Notes: a model not told the origin generated them from the letters alone. 64,000 nucleotides of DNA from Desulfobulbus sp. (GCA_009780825.1 WQZH01000002.1:124001-188000), one strand, 5' to 3'. Positions 50,089 to 59,274 are shown, numbered from the stretch's first letter. A program made the numbers and translations.

Positions 50089-50970
50089 ATGACCTCCATC
50101 CATTCCTCGCCCGACCAGGCCTCGGCCACCCTGTTGATCCACTGCCCCGACAGCAAAGGGATCGTGGCCACCGTCAGTGAATTCATTTACAGAAACAACG
50201 GGAACATCACCAATCTCGATCAGCATGTCGATGTGAAGCGCAAGGTCTTTTTCATGCGGATCCAGTGGGAGTTGCGCAACTTCATCATCCCGGACGACAA
50301 GATCGGCGAGTATTTCGACACCTTGATCGCCAAAAAATTCGATATGCAATGGCAACTGCACTTTTCCCACGAAGTGCCCAACATGGCGGTGTTCGTCTCC
50401 AAGCAGTCCCATTGCCTCTACGACATTCTTTCCCGATGGCGATCCCAGGAAATCGAGGTCAATATTCCCCTGATCATCAGCAATCATCCCGAACTCGAAC
50501 CGATAGCGCGGCAGTTCGGGATCGATTTCCATTGCTTCGAGATCAACGGGCTCAACAAGCAGGAACAGGAACAGGCCCAACTGCGCCTGTTGGCTGAGCA
50601 TCAAATCGAGTTCATTGTGTTGGCCCGCTACATGCAAATTTTGTCAGAGCCATTCATCGGCCACTATGCAAACCGGATCATCAACATCCATCATTCCTTC
50701 CTGCCCGCATTCCCGGGAGCCAAGCCGTACCATTCTGCCTTTGAGCGCGGGGTGAAGGTCATCGGCGCCACCAGCCATTACGTGACCAAGGAGCTTGACG
50801 CCGGCCCGATCATCGCCCAGGACATCATCCGGGTCAGCCATGCCGACTCGGTGGAAGATTTGATCCGCAAGGGCAGGGACTTGGAGAAGGTGATCCTGTC
50901 CCGTTCAATTTGGCACCATCTGCAGCGGCAGATCCTGGTGTATCAGAACCAGACCGTGGTCTTTTCCTGA
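50089..50970 (+). CDS. purU: Formyltetrahydrofolate deformylase
   Basis: A 293-aa enzyme that hydrolyses 10-formyl-tetrahydrofolate to formate and tetrahydrofolate, balancing the one-carbon pool. The N-terminal ACT domain spans about 10-90 (LIHCPDSKGIVATVSEF, GNITNLDQHVD). The C-terminal formyltransferase fold has VFVSKQSHCLYD, RYMQIL, the catalytic NIHHSFLPAFPGAKPYH near 200 and the conserved Asp in KELDAGPII. All catalytic residues are present. No ribosome site stands out ahead of the ATG. Confidence 0.95.
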   Translation: MTSIHSSPDQASATLLIHCPDSKGIVATVSEFIYRNNGNITNLDQHVDVKRKVFFMRIQWELRNFIIPDDKIGEYFDTLIAKKFDMQWQLHFSHEVPNMAVFVSKQSHCLYDILSRWRSQEIEVNIPLIISNHPELEPIARQFGIDFHCFEINGLNKQEQEQAQLRLLAEHQIEFIVLARYMQILSEPFIGHYANRIINIHHSFLPAFPGAKPYHSAFERGVKVIGATSHYVTKELDAGPIIAQDIIRVSHADSVEDLIRKGRDLEKVILSRSIWHHLQRQILVYQNQTVVFS

Positions 50971-50988
50971 AATTCCAGTGAGGCCGGT

Positions 50989-51279
50989 TTAGGTCTGCAG
51001 CCCTCCATCCGGCCCAGCCGCCTCAAACAGATGAAATTCGAGACTTCCCTCATAAATCAAAAAGGTGCCAATATACCTTCCCGGCTCATCGGGCACTGCG
51101 GTATTGGTCGTGTAAATACCCAGATACCGCTCTTCAAGAGGCATGTCCGGGTCCACCAGTACCCAGAGCAGCGGCGCGTCGTCTCCTTTGGTCTGCACGG
51201 TGAGCAGTTGGGCGCCGTGCGGTAAGGGGAGGGACTGAGTCCGGTTAGGGGTGAGTTCGAATTTCCAGATCGTTTTCAT
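50989..51279 (-). CDS. Small conserved hypothetical protein (DUF7352-like)
   Basis: A 96-aa protein beginning MKTIWKFELTPNRTQSLPLP, followed by GAQLLTVQTKGDDAPLLWVLVDP. This pattern is shared by small phage and bacterial proteins of the DUF7352 type, which I recognise only from its sequence style. GGAACG lies ahead of the ATG at 51279; the frame extends upstream without support. It sits between purU and the divergent serine-hydrolase gene. No function is known; a mobile-element origin is possible. Confidence 0.6.
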   Translation of the reverse strand: MKTIWKFELTPNRTQSLPLPHGAQLLTVQTKGDDAPLLWVLVDPDMPLEERYLGIYTTNTAVPDEPGRYIGTFLIYEGSLEFHLFEAAGPDGGLQT

Positions 51280-51525
51280 GCTGCGTTCCGCTATGTTGTT
51301 TGCAATCAAGGATGACAGATCAGGTTCTATGCCGCCGCATCCGGTCTGCCCGGCATGGGCGGCTCTTTTGTTTACCGCTGCCACCTTGGCGGCGCAATGG
51401 ATATCATCCTGCTGTTTTTCGCATTCTGCGCAACGGCGGGTTGGCGGCTACTGGTTTGAGGTGGCTTGCTGTGGTTGGTCGGGATCTTCCTGGTGGAAGC
51501 GTCGGCATTGAGGAGAAGGAAGATC

Positions 51526-53022
51526 ATGGGGAAGGAAGGAGCGCACAGGCTGAAGGCGCCAATCGCATGCCTGTATTTTTTGGTTGTCGCGCTGCTGCTC
51601 ACGCAAGCGGCCGATGTTGTTGCCGCCACGCAATCACGGCGATATGCCCTGGCCTACAGTTGGGACATGAAGTGGCAGCGGGTCTTCGACTACCGGCAGA
51701 GAATCGCCACCCTGCTGGAGCTGCAACCGGACAGCCAACTCAAAATCGTTGCCCGGGAACAGGAGTACGGCATTGTCTGGAATATCAACGCGCCGCTGGC
51801 GCAGGCCAAGAAACAGGCCGAGCAGCAGAATGTACGCCTGCGACGGGCAGGGCTCAAGTCGGCGCAGGTCGTCGCCACCACCAGTTTTTCCAGCCTGTAT
51901 CATATTCGCGTGAGCCAGGCCTCCGGCCCTGACGCCCTGCAAGAAGAGTACACCCGGCTGAAGAATGCCCTCGGTCCACGGGGAGAAAAACTGGCTATCG
52001 AACAAACCGATTCCCGGATTTGGGCGATTATCTACCGGGGTTGGGAAAAGAAAGGCGAGGCGGAAAAAAGCGCCCGAGACCTCGCATCTCGCTTACCCCG
52101 GACCAACAGGGCACCGGTCCTCATTGCCGCCATGGACCGGCCAGCCGTTGCGATTGTTCCTGCCCCTTCCCTGGCAGAGGACCGGAAAAAACCGGCCGAT
52201 GCAATCAAAAATCAAGAGCGGGCGTCGAGCCGCCAGGAGGCTGGCGCCGGGTTCAATACCCGGATCAGCTCCCTCCTTCAGGCAGAGATCCGCAAAGCGA
52301 ACATGTCGCCCCAGGTGCGTACCGGGTGGGCAGCCTACGATCTCACCGCCGACAAGTACATAGTCAGCATCAACCTGAACCAATCCTTCCAAGCGGCCAG
52401 CATGATCAAGCCGTTTGTCGCCTTGGCCTTTTTTCACCAGGTCGACAAGGGCAAGGCATCGTACACGCGGCAGCATCGCCAAATGATGGAGGCCATGATC
52501 CAGCATAGCAGCAATCAAGCGACGAATTGGTTTATCCGGCAGCTTGGCGGTCCTACGCGGTGCGAAGCCCTGCTGAAAAAGGAATATGGCCATCTGATTG
52601 GACAACTCAAGTTCAAGGAGTATATCCCGCCCGATGGGCGCACCTATCTGAATAGCGTGCAACCATACGGATACATACAATTCCTCAAAGCGCTGTGGCG
52701 GTATCAGGTACCGAATGCCAAGGAATTGCTTCGGGTAATGACGCTGCCCGGTCCTGACCGGCTGGTCTATGGCACCCATCTGCCCAATAGCATAGAAGTG
52801 TACGACAAGACCGGCACAACAGCGCTCCTGTGCGGCGACATGGGTATCCTGGTCGCGCGGGACAAAGAGGGGCGCAAGGTTCCCTATGCGGTAGTCGGCA
52901 TTGTCGAGCGCTCGACCAAACCAGCGGACTACAAACAATGGATGCAGGCGAGCGGCAATGTCATCCGCAAATTTTCCTCGCTCGTGTACGAAGAGATGCA
53001 ACAAAAATACAATCTGCAATGA
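51526..53022 (+). CDS. Serine hydrolase, class A beta-lactamase/PBP-like, with SPOR-like N-terminal region
   Basis: A 498-aa exported protein. The start at 51526 follows AGGAGAAGGA; a signal peptide is seen at residues 10-33. Residues about 35-185 contain two similar segments (YGIVWNINAPLAQAKKQAE and SRIWAIIYRGWEKKGEAEK) that resemble SPOR-type peptidoglycan-binding repeats. From about 245 the fold is beta-lactamase class A: SMIKPF (SxxK) near 302, HSSNQATN (SDN-like) near 345 and DKTGTT (KTG) near 428. The class A omega-loop glutamate is not obvious, so cell-wall remodelling is more likely than antibiotic hydrolysis. It is encoded alone. Confidence 0.78.
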   Translation: MGKEGAHRLKAPIACLYFLVVALLLTQAADVVAATQSRRYALAYSWDMKWQRVFDYRQRIATLLELQPDSQLKIVAREQEYGIVWNINAPLAQAKKQAEQQNVRLRRAGLKSAQVVATTSFSSLYHIRVSQASGPDALQEEYTRLKNALGPRGEKLAIEQTDSRIWAIIYRGWEKKGEAEKSARDLASRLPRTNRAPVLIAAMDRPAVAIVPAPSLAEDRKKPADAIKNQERASSRQEAGAGFNTRISSLLQAEIRKANMSPQVRTGWAAYDLTADKYIVSINLNQSFQAASMIKPFVALAFFHQVDKGKASYTRQHRQMMEAMIQHSSNQATNWFIRQLGGPTRCEALLKKEYGHLIGQLKFKEYIPPDGRTYLNSVQPYGYIQFLKALWRYQVPNAKELLRVMTLPGPDRLVYGTHLPNSIEVYDKTGTTALLCGDMGILVARDKEGRKVPYAVVGIVERSTKPADYKQWMQASGNVIRKFSSLVYEEMQQKYNLQ

Positions 53023-53365
53023 ACGCTCTTCCAAGGCCAGAGCACCGGCTGTCGCCAGTCCTGGCCGATAGTCAGACGCGGCGCCTCTCCCTTTCTCCTC
53101 TTACAGCCTCCCTGGTGTAAACACACGGCGGTTCTGGAGGGTGCACGTTGGCGCGAAGAGCGGCCTCCCTCTTCTCCCGGTTGCGCGCAACAGAAGGCGA
53201 TGGCCGTTCTTTCCGTCTCCTCACGTCCAACCGCGGCAAGATCATCCTTGCGCATTTTGCCATTTCTGTTATCTGTGCTGTACGTTTCACCGTCGCAGAA
53301 CAAGCCGGCCCGCTTCCATCAGCTTCAGGCCTGCTCCCGGAATTTTTTCTCTTCAGGAGCCTGTC
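53023..53365. other. Intergenic region, nothing recognised
   Basis: A 343-bp GC-rich gap ahead of the transketolase-like gene. An open frame runs through part of it into the gene, but it lacks a ribosome site and has no conserved sequence. No terminator or riboswitch was recognised. Confidence 0.4.
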
Positions 53366-55258
53366 ATGACCTTTCCCATTGATCTTTCGACCTACACCCC
53401 CCTTCGCTTTTCCGTGACCCAGGAATCGCTGACCGGAGAGCAGCGGGCCGCCTTGCGGGCCAATATCGACCTGGTGCGCGATGCCATCGTTTTCTTCACC
53501 GCCCTGGCCAACACTAAGGATTTGGGCGGGCACACCGGCGGCGCCTACGACATCGTGCCCGAAATCCTGATCGCCGACGGGTTCATCAAGGGCAGCGATG
53601 CCTGTTACCCGGTCTACTTCGACGAGGCCGGTCACCGGGTGGCCATTCAATACATGATGGCGGTGCTCAACGGCTACAAGGCGCCCGAATCCCTGCTGCA
53701 TTACCGGGAATTCGGCAAGGGCTTCTATGGGCACCCCGAACGCAATGAGGCCGCCGGCGTCTTTTTCAGCTCAGGCCGCCTGGGGCACCTGTGGAGCCAT
53801 GTCAACGGCGTGGCCGAAGCCCATCCGGACAAGGCGGTGTTCCTCTTCGGCAGTGACGGCTCCCAGCAGGAGGGCAGCGATGCCGAGGCGGCCCGCTATG
53901 CGGTGGCGCGGCAACTGAATGTCAAGCTGCTGCTCGACGACAACGACGTCACCATCGCCGGCCACCCCAGCGCCTACATGCAAGGGTACGACCTGGCCCG
54001 TACCCTTGTCGGTCATGGCCTTAATGTTCAGGTCTGCGCCGGTGAGGACATCGACGCGCTCTTTACCTGCATCCGCCGCGCCCTCGCCAGCCAAGGCCCG
54101 GCGGCGGCGGTGATCAAACGGAAGATGGCGCCCGGCGTGGCCGGCATCGAAGGGCTGCCCAAGGGGCACGACGTCATTCCGGTGGCCATGGCCATCGACT
54201 ACCTCTCCGCCAAAGGCCGCGACGCGGCAGCGGCCATGCTCAAGGAACCGCCGCCAAAGGCCGCCAAGACCGCATACCGCGGCAGCACTGCCGAACAGGC
54301 CAAGAACCGCGACGAATTCGGTGCAATCGTCAGCGACATCATCGCGGGCATGGACCATCCCGCCGGCAAGGTGCTGGTGGTCGATTCTGATCTTGAAGGT
54401 TCCTGCGGCCTGCACCATATCCGCAAGCGCCATCCCGAGGTCTATGTCCACGGCGGCATCATGGAGCGCAACAACTTCTCGGTGGCCGCCGGTTTCGGTT
54501 CGGCACCGGGCCGCCAGGGCATCTTCGGCACCTTTGCCGCCTTCCAGGAGATGGTCATCTCCGAGATCACCATGGCCCGGCTCAACCAGGCCAATGTCCT
54601 GGCCCATTTCTCCCATTCCGGGGTCGACGACATGGCCGACAATACCTGCCATTTCGGCATCAACAACTTCTTTGCCGACAACGGCTTGGCCGAACACGAC
54701 CGGACCCGGCTGTATTTTCCGGCCGATGCCTTGCAGTTGCGGGCCATCGTCACCAGCATTTTCAACGATCCGGGTTTGCGTTTCCTCTTCTCCACCCGTT
54801 CCGGCACCCCGTTCATCCTCGACGAACAGGGCAACAGGCGTTTCGGCGACGGCTATGTCTTCAGGCAGGACCGCGACGAGATCATCCGCCAGGGCCGTGA
54901 CGGCTACATCGTCTCCTACGGCGAGATGCTCTATCGCTGCCTGCACGTGGTCGAACTGCTCAAGGAAGAGGGCATCGACATCGGCCTGATCAACAAGCCG
55001 GTGCTCAATGTGGTGGACGAGGCCATGCTGGCCACCGTGGGCACCAGCCCGATGGTCCTGGTGGTGGAGACCCAGAACAGCAAGACCGGCTTGGGCATCC
55101 GTTACGGTTCCTGGCTGCTGGAACGCGGCTTTATGCCCAAATACGGCGTGATGGGCACCTGGAAGGATGGCGCCGGCGGTTTGTCCGAGCAGATCCCGCA
55201 CCAGGGTATGGGCAGCGAAGCGATTATCGATAAGGTGAAGCAGATGCGCACAAGCTGA
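53366..55258 (+). CDS. Transketolase-like thiamine diphosphate enzyme
   Basis: A 630-aa protein; the ATG at 53366 follows CAGGAG. The N-terminal ThDP domain has GGHTGGAYDIVPEIL near 52, FSSGRLGHLWSHVNGVAEA and the cofactor motif GSDGSQQEG, followed by LLLDDNDVTIAG (GDG-x-NN type, with Asp-Asn). The pyrimidine domain begins near 335 (KVLVVDSDLEGS) and contains the catalytic-type Glu in GIMERNNFSVAAGFG. A C-terminal domain follows. It is shorter than and divergent from standard transketolases (about 660 aa); the pentose phosphate specificity is likely but unproven. No partner pathway gene is adjacent. A terminator follows. Confidence 0.82.
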   Translation: MTFPIDLSTYTPLRFSVTQESLTGEQRAALRANIDLVRDAIVFFTALANTKDLGGHTGGAYDIVPEILIADGFIKGSDACYPVYFDEAGHRVAIQYMMAVLNGYKAPESLLHYREFGKGFYGHPERNEAAGVFFSSGRLGHLWSHVNGVAEAHPDKAVFLFGSDGSQQEGSDAEAARYAVARQLNVKLLLDDNDVTIAGHPSAYMQGYDLARTLVGHGLNVQVCAGEDIDALFTCIRRALASQGPAAAVIKRKMAPGVAGIEGLPKGHDVIPVAMAIDYLSAKGRDAAAAMLKEPPPKAAKTAYRGSTAEQAKNRDEFGAIVSDIIAGMDHPAGKVLVVDSDLEGSCGLHHIRKRHPEVYVHGGIMERNNFSVAAGFGSAPGRQGIFGTFAAFQEMVISEITMARLNQANVLAHFSHSGVDDMADNTCHFGINNFFADNGLAEHDRTRLYFPADALQLRAIVTSIFNDPGLRFLFSTRSGTPFILDEQGNRRFGDGYVFRQDRDEIIRQGRDGYIVSYGEMLYRCLHVVELLKEEGIDIGLINKPVLNVVDEAMLATVGTSPMVLVVETQNSKTGLGIRYGSWLLERGFMPKYGVMGTWKDGAGGLSEQIPHQGMGSEAIIDKVKQMRTS

Positions 55259-55290
55259 TCACCGGCCTGCAAGGCCACTGTCATCAGCAA

Positions 55291-55332
55291 GCCGCCGAAG
55301 TCACCTGTTCAGGGCCTTCGGCGGCCTTTTTC
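55291..55332 (+). terminator. Terminator of the transketolase-like gene
   Basis: GCCGCCGAAG (55291-55300) pairs perfectly with CTTCGGCGGC (55316-55325), followed by CTTTTT. It lies 33 bp after the stop. Confidence 0.9.
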
Positions 55333-55340
55333 GTACGAGA

Positions 55341-55375
55341 GAAAAAAGAGCCCTTGGCGGGTGCGCCAAGGGCTC
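55341..55375 (-). terminator. Terminator of pckG
   Basis: GAGCCCTTGGCG (55348-55359) pairs perfectly with CGCCAAGGGCTC (55364-55375). On the minus strand it is followed by a run of T (A run at 55342-55347 on plus). It lies 39 bp past the pckG stop, back to back with the terminator of the converging gene. Confidence 0.9.
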
Positions 55376-55413
55376 GAATCATTCATGGTGCGGCAAAAAA
55401 GGGCCTTGCCCTA

Positions 55414-57351
55414 CTAAACAAAATCCTGGGGGGTGACAATCCCGCCTTTAGCGGCTTTGAGCGCCAGGAGACCGGCCTTCTGTTCCTTATAGATGGCAAA
55501 CAATCGGGCAGATGCTCCCGGCTCCTTGCCCCAGGCAGCCTCCTGCAGATCGATCCGGGCGATGATGTTGTCGATGTACAGGGAGAACTGCATGGTGTAG
55601 AGCGATTCCGGGTACTCCTTGTTGATCTTGTGCACAAACAGTTTGTTCAGATCCTCGTATTTTGGGATCATGCCGATCGGGGTTTCGATGGCCTGCACAT
55701 CGCCATGGGTGAACTGTTCGAGCCAGCCGAGCCAGACATGGACATCCCGCTTCTCGCCCAGCAGGCCTTTGCCGCTGCCGCTCCGCGCCTCGTGGGTGAG
55801 GAAGTAGTTGAGCCCGGCCATGATCGGTTTCTTGGTCATTTTGGGGTTGCTGTAAAAATTGAACTGGGCGTCGAGGTACTCGGCCAGCGGGCTGGCGACG
55901 AACGGCGCGTTGGCCCATGGCTGGCGGTTGACGCCACTGGCCCCGATCTCGGTGGCGGTGGCTTTGGAGACGATGGAGGCACCGATAACCACCCCGGCAT
56001 CCATGTTCTTGGCCACCCAGATGGGAGGCATGGTGTTGGAGTCACGGCCCGAATAGGTGATGACCTCAATGACGATGCCGCGTGGGTCGGCGTTGACCTG
56101 CTCGTTGTGGTTGCCAACCACCGCAGCCTTGAGCGTGCATCGCGAGTTAGGATGGGACATGGGCACTCCTGCCGTGGCCGGAGTCCATGCGCCTTGGAAA
56201 TTAACGCCTTGAGCGGGAGGCGGCTCACCGTCTCCGGTCCAGCGGGGCTTGCCTTGCGGATCGACCAGAACATTGGAGAAGATCACCTCGGCCCCTGGAT
56301 GCCGCAGGCACTGCATCAGGTAGGGGTCGCCTTCCTGGTTGACGTCCTCGATGATGCCGAAGATGCCGACCTCCGGACTGACCGCCCGCAGGGTGCCGTC
56401 TGCCTCGATCCACATTTGGGCGAGGTCGTCGCCGATAAAATCGCTGCCGACCATGGCCGTGGTGGTCTTGCCGCAACCCGAGGGTGCCGCGCCGGCGAAA
56501 TAGGTCTTGCGCCCCCCTTGGCCGGTCATGCCGGTTATGAACATGTGCTCCGAGAGTTCCATGCCGTTGTATTTGTACATGGCGCTGTCGGAGGCAAAGC
56601 GGTGGTTGCCCTTCTTCATCAGCAGGGTATTGCCGGCATAGGTACAGAAAAAGGAAAAGGTGGTCTGCCAGCTCCGATCCATATAGATGCGGGCCTTGGG
56701 CACATCCTCGGAACGGTTGGTGCCCTCGGAGTGGACGTTGGTGAAGAATTCACCCCGCCGGATGACCTCGGCGTCAAAATCGGTGAAACAGTTGCGGTAG
56801 AGCAATTCGGCCGAATGCATCACATAGTTGGAACTGGAGATTTCGATGGCCGGAATCGAGGCCTTGGCCCCCACCGGCCCACGGCTGTAGAAGCCTACGT
56901 ACATGGTTTTGCCGCGCATGATACCGCGCATGTGCTCGTCAATATAGGCATGTGAGCGCTCCCTGGCCTCTTTTTTAGCCAGCGACGAAACCTGTTCCTC
57001 CGGGTTGGAGATGTAGAAGGTTTGATCGACCATGCGGCCCTGGTCCTCGGGCAGGTCGAAATGGATGGTGTGACCGGGAATGGCCAATGGCCGCTCTTCG
57101 CCGACTTCCAGGCTCATCCGACGGACGGCAGCGCAATCTTCGTCACTGCCGGTATGGATGAAAACCCGATCAGGGTCGCACATGGCTATGGCGTTGGCGA
57201 TTTTTAACAGCGCTTCTTCATTGGCAATCGCGCGCAACCGTCCCCTGTGTTTCTGGTCAAGTCGTTGTTCAAACAGCCTGTTGGCGTCGCCAATGGTTGT
57301 AATGCCGCCAATTGCTGACAAGATATCAACGCCATGCTTAAACTCCAGCAT
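55414..57351 (-). CDS. pckG: Phosphoenolpyruvate carboxykinase (GTP type), divergent
   Basis: A 645-aa enzyme interconverting oxaloacetate and PEP. The start at 57351 is chosen because GGAGG lies 6 nt upstream; frames from 57399 or 57375 have none. GTP-PEPCK blocks are present: a PCK-type RSYVDE-like YIDEHMRGIMRGKTMYVGFYS, KGNHRFASDSAMYKYNG, and the nucleotide loop APSGCGKTTTAM near 292 followed by GDDLAQMWIEADG. In canonical GTP-PEPCK the loop reads FPSACGKTNLAM, so this one is unusual, although the Cys and Lys remain. NSRCTL and FYSNPKM also fit. It could run in either direction, supplying PEP from acetate or propionate or fixing CO2. A fragment of a second copy lies at 58950-59040. Confidence 0.9.
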   Translation of the reverse strand: MLEFKHGVDILSAIGGITTIGDANRLFEQRLDQKHRGRLRAIANEEALLKIANAIAMCDPDRVFIHTGSDEDCAAVRRMSLEVGEERPLAIPGHTIHFDLPEDQGRMVDQTFYISNPEEQVSSLAKKEARERSHAYIDEHMRGIMRGKTMYVGFYSRGPVGAKASIPAIEISSSNYVMHSAELLYRNCFTDFDAEVIRRGEFFTNVHSEGTNRSEDVPKARIYMDRSWQTTFSFFCTYAGNTLLMKKGNHRFASDSAMYKYNGMELSEHMFITGMTGQGGRKTYFAGAAPSGCGKTTTAMVGSDFIGDDLAQMWIEADGTLRAVSPEVGIFGIIEDVNQEGDPYLMQCLRHPGAEVIFSNVLVDPQGKPRWTGDGEPPPAQGVNFQGAWTPATAGVPMSHPNSRCTLKAAVVGNHNEQVNADPRGIVIEVITYSGRDSNTMPPIWVAKNMDAGVVIGASIVSKATATEIGASGVNRQPWANAPFVASPLAEYLDAQFNFYSNPKMTKKPIMAGLNYFLTHEARSGSGKGLLGEKRDVHVWLGWLEQFTHGDVQAIETPIGMIPKYEDLNKLFVHKINKEYPESLYTMQFSLYIDNIIARIDLQEAAWGKEPGASARLFAIYKEQKAGLLALKAAKGGIVTPQDFV

Positions 57352-57589
57352 CAATGCCTCCGTGGGGTTTTTCATTGAATAGGGATAAACTGTACACAAG
57401 AATTATTTATTACTCAGTAAGGGTAAATATTTAGCTCGAAACAGCGGAATTGGCAAATAAGAATGTGTTCTTTTATTTTTTCGGCATAGACCAGTGGCGG
57501 GTGCCTGTACCGTTGCCAGCACGGCGAAGAGTCGGGCGACAAAAATTTGGGTCAAGCAGGCGCTCCTCCCATCGCACCGGCTTACGTAT

Positions 57590-57990
57590 ACAGGGATTTT
57601 CCGTAAAAAAGAGATGTCCCGCAAGCTGGAACCCGGAACATCTTGTACATTCTTCTGGCCGGATGATTCGCGGGCTTCTTCTCAGGCGTCTTCATGCTGG
57701 CCAGAGTGGTCACGGCAACAGATACACTCACCCATCCCCAAAGCCGATCACATCATAGATGGATGATGTCCAGCAAGATCAACGGTTGTGATTGACCGCT
57801 TTGGGAGGGTGGCTTTGACGGCGGCGACAATTTTTTGAGATGGTGGGATGATGCGGAGACCATGAAAAACTGAAGGCTACGATGATGCCATCAAAGAGGA
57901 CAACGTTTCTCAGACCGAATCTTGCGTTGAACAGGCCAGGGGGAAATCGTCAATCCGCACAACAGGCAGGTGATTGTTTGCGGATAAGTG
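57590..57990 (-). pseudogene. Relic of a second OxlT-like MFS carrier gene
   Basis: This DNA aligns with two separated parts of the intact carrier gene at 59275-60666. Positions 57600-57735 match its terminator and 3' end (shared text includes ACATTCTTCTGGCC, TTCTTCTCAGGCG and CACGGCAACAG). Positions 57735-57980 match its region near 60225-60500 (shared TTGATTGACCGCTT, GAGGACAACGTTTC). About 0.9 kb in between has been deleted and the remainder carries many substitutions and indels, so no frame survives. Confidence 0.8.
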
Positions 57991-58019
57991 CTTAATTTTC
58001 AAGTAACCATTGGCAATGG

Positions 58020-58115
58020 TTTGGTGGCGGGGAACCTGTCGAGATCGGTCGGATCGATTTTTAGATGCCTCGCGGTTCAGGTATTCGGGCGCACTTGAAA
58101 ATCACGGTTGGACCA
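58020..58115 (-). pseudogene. Fragment of a second satP gene
   Basis: Matches the middle of the intact satP gene around 58520-58600: GAGATCGGTCG, then CAGGTATTCGGGC and CTTGAAAATCA occur in the same order and spacing. It is too short and altered to encode anything. It lies between the decayed MFS copy and the intact satP terminator. Confidence 0.75.
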
Positions 58116-58117
58116 TA

Positions 58118-58166
58118 ACAGAAACGCCCCAACCTCGGCGCGGGCATCGGCGCAGAGATTGGGGCG
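58118..58166 (-). terminator. Terminator of satP
   Basis: CGCCCCAA (58125-58132) pairs with TTGGGGCG (58159-58166), with inner GGCGC/GCGC pairing. On the minus strand it is followed by a T-rich GTTTCTGTTA. It lies about 85 bp past the satP stop. Confidence 0.65.
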
Positions 58167-58248
58167 GAGGAGAACGGAGATTTTTGGCCGGCGCAACAAA
58201 AGGATCACCCTTTGTTCATGGCCATCCGTGCCGTTTATGCTGCACGCA

Positions 58249-58848
58249 TCACGGCTTGCTGACCCAAGGTTTGCCAACCGGCAGGACGTTGCGTCCAAAA
58301 ACCTGGGCAAAAATGGTGCTGGCCATCATGTACCATGCACATAAGGCGCACACGATCAGCACCCAAGCGGTAGGGGCCAGAAGATTTTTCATGCCACAGA
58401 TGATTACCAGGTCGAGTCCGATAAAGCCGAGCAGCAGGGTGGTGAAGGTGCACAGCATAGCTGTATGCACGGCAAAAGAGCCGATCCAAAAAATAACAGT
58501 TAACAGGGTATAGGCGAAGAGAAACCAGCCGAGATCGGTCGCGCCGATTTTGAGGTGCCCCCCGATCCAGGTATTCGGGCTTGCTTGAAAATCAGACACC
58601 ATGAAAACGAGCGCTAAACCAATCCAGAAAGCGCCGTAGGAGCTAAACGCACTGTACCCGAAATTGTTTCCTGTCTTGAATTCCTGCAATCCTGCCAGGA
58701 GTTGCGCCGCACCGCCAAAGGCCAGGGCCATGCAGAAGATAACGCCACTCCCGCACAAGCCCAAGTTGTGCAGTTGAAGCAACAACGTCGTCGTACCGAA
58801 GCCAGCTAGACCAACAACCGCTGGATTTGCCAATTTTTCTTCTGCCAT
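58249..58848 (-). CDS. satP: Acetate/succinate transporter SatP (GPR1/FUN34/YaaH family)
   Basis: A 199-aa membrane protein with six hydrophobic segments. The family motif at the start of the first helix is NPAVVGLAGFG near residue 7 (usually NPAPLGL). Constriction-site sequence FGGAAQLLAG near 45 and YSAFSSYGAFW near 65 are also typical. AGAGGAG precedes the ATG. These transporters move acetate, acting as channels or proton symporters. It sits between pckG and an MFS monocarboxylate carrier with relics of all three, so it belongs to a carbon-uptake cluster. Confidence 0.93.
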   Translation of the reverse strand: MAEEKLANPAVVGLAGFGTTTLLLQLHNLGLCGSGVIFCMALAFGGAAQLLAGLQEFKTGNNFGYSAFSSYGAFWIGLALVFMVSDFQASPNTWIGGHLKIGATDLGWFLFAYTLLTVIFWIGSFAVHTAMLCTFTTLLLGFIGLDLVIICGMKNLLAPTAWVLIVCALCAWYMMASTIFAQVFGRNVLPVGKPWVSKP

Positions 58849-58949
58849 TTTTCCACTCCTCTTCGTTAATGTTTATTTCTGCATTGAGAACCGAAACCCT
58901 TCGGTCCCCCTCATTTCCATCCCGGCATGACAGGTATGGGGCTTACTAA

Positions 58950-59040
58950 CCGCCCACATGGTGCCGTCTGCCTCAATCACATTTGGGCAAGATCGTCGCC
59001 GATAAAATCGCTGTCGGCCAGAGCAGCGATGATCCTGGCG
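58950..59040 (-). pseudogene. Fragment of a second pckG gene
   Basis: About 90 bp that closely match the intact pckG at roughly 56390-56470. On the minus strand it encodes the stretch equivalent to DFIGDDLAQMWIEADGT, now with indels: shared text includes GTGCCGTCTGCCTC and GTCGCCGATAAAATCGCTG. Nothing else of the gene remains; the flanking homology at 59036 jumps directly to sequence found upstream of intact pckG, showing an internal deletion. Confidence 0.85.
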
Positions 59041-59215
59041 AATGTTTAGCGCGGAACAGCGGAATTGGCAAATGGGAATACGATTTTCTGATTTTCCCTG
59101 GGATGGGTCGGCGAGTATCCGTGCCGGTCTGGTACGGTGAGGAGACGTGCGAACAAAAATTTTTTGCATAAGCCGGCGGTCAAAACCGCTGATGTGCATG
59201 CTCAGGGGTGTTCCA
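59036..59215. repeat. Duplicated spacer, homologous to 57412-57600
   Basis: The spacer between the pck fragment and the MFS terminator matches the spacer between intact pckG and the MFS relic. AACAGCGGAATTGGCAAAT is shared exactly, followed by alignable but diverged sequence to ACAAAAATTT and then the MFS terminator region. It documents that the spacer was part of the duplicated block. Confidence 0.8.
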
Positions 59216-59253
59216 TAAAAAAAGGGTGTCCCGGTTTGCGGAACACCCTTTTT
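59216..59253 (-). terminator. Terminator of the MFS carrier gene
   Basis: AAGGGTGTCCCG and CGGAACACCCTT pair across a short loop with one G-T pair, flanked by A7 on the left and T5 on the right. On the minus strand it ends the carrier transcript 22 bp past the stop. A decayed copy is recognisable at about 57610-57650. Confidence 0.85.
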
Positions 59254-59274
59254 ACATTCTTCTGGCCAGAATGA

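Noticed and set aside
53771..55201. A 476-codon open frame opposite the transketolase-like gene
   Set aside because: It mirrors the codon pattern of the real gene and carries no family motif.
58873..59199. A 108-codon minus-strand frame as a small protein
   Set aside because: Its central part is a fragment of pckG and the rest is duplicated spacer, so it is debris rather than a gene.
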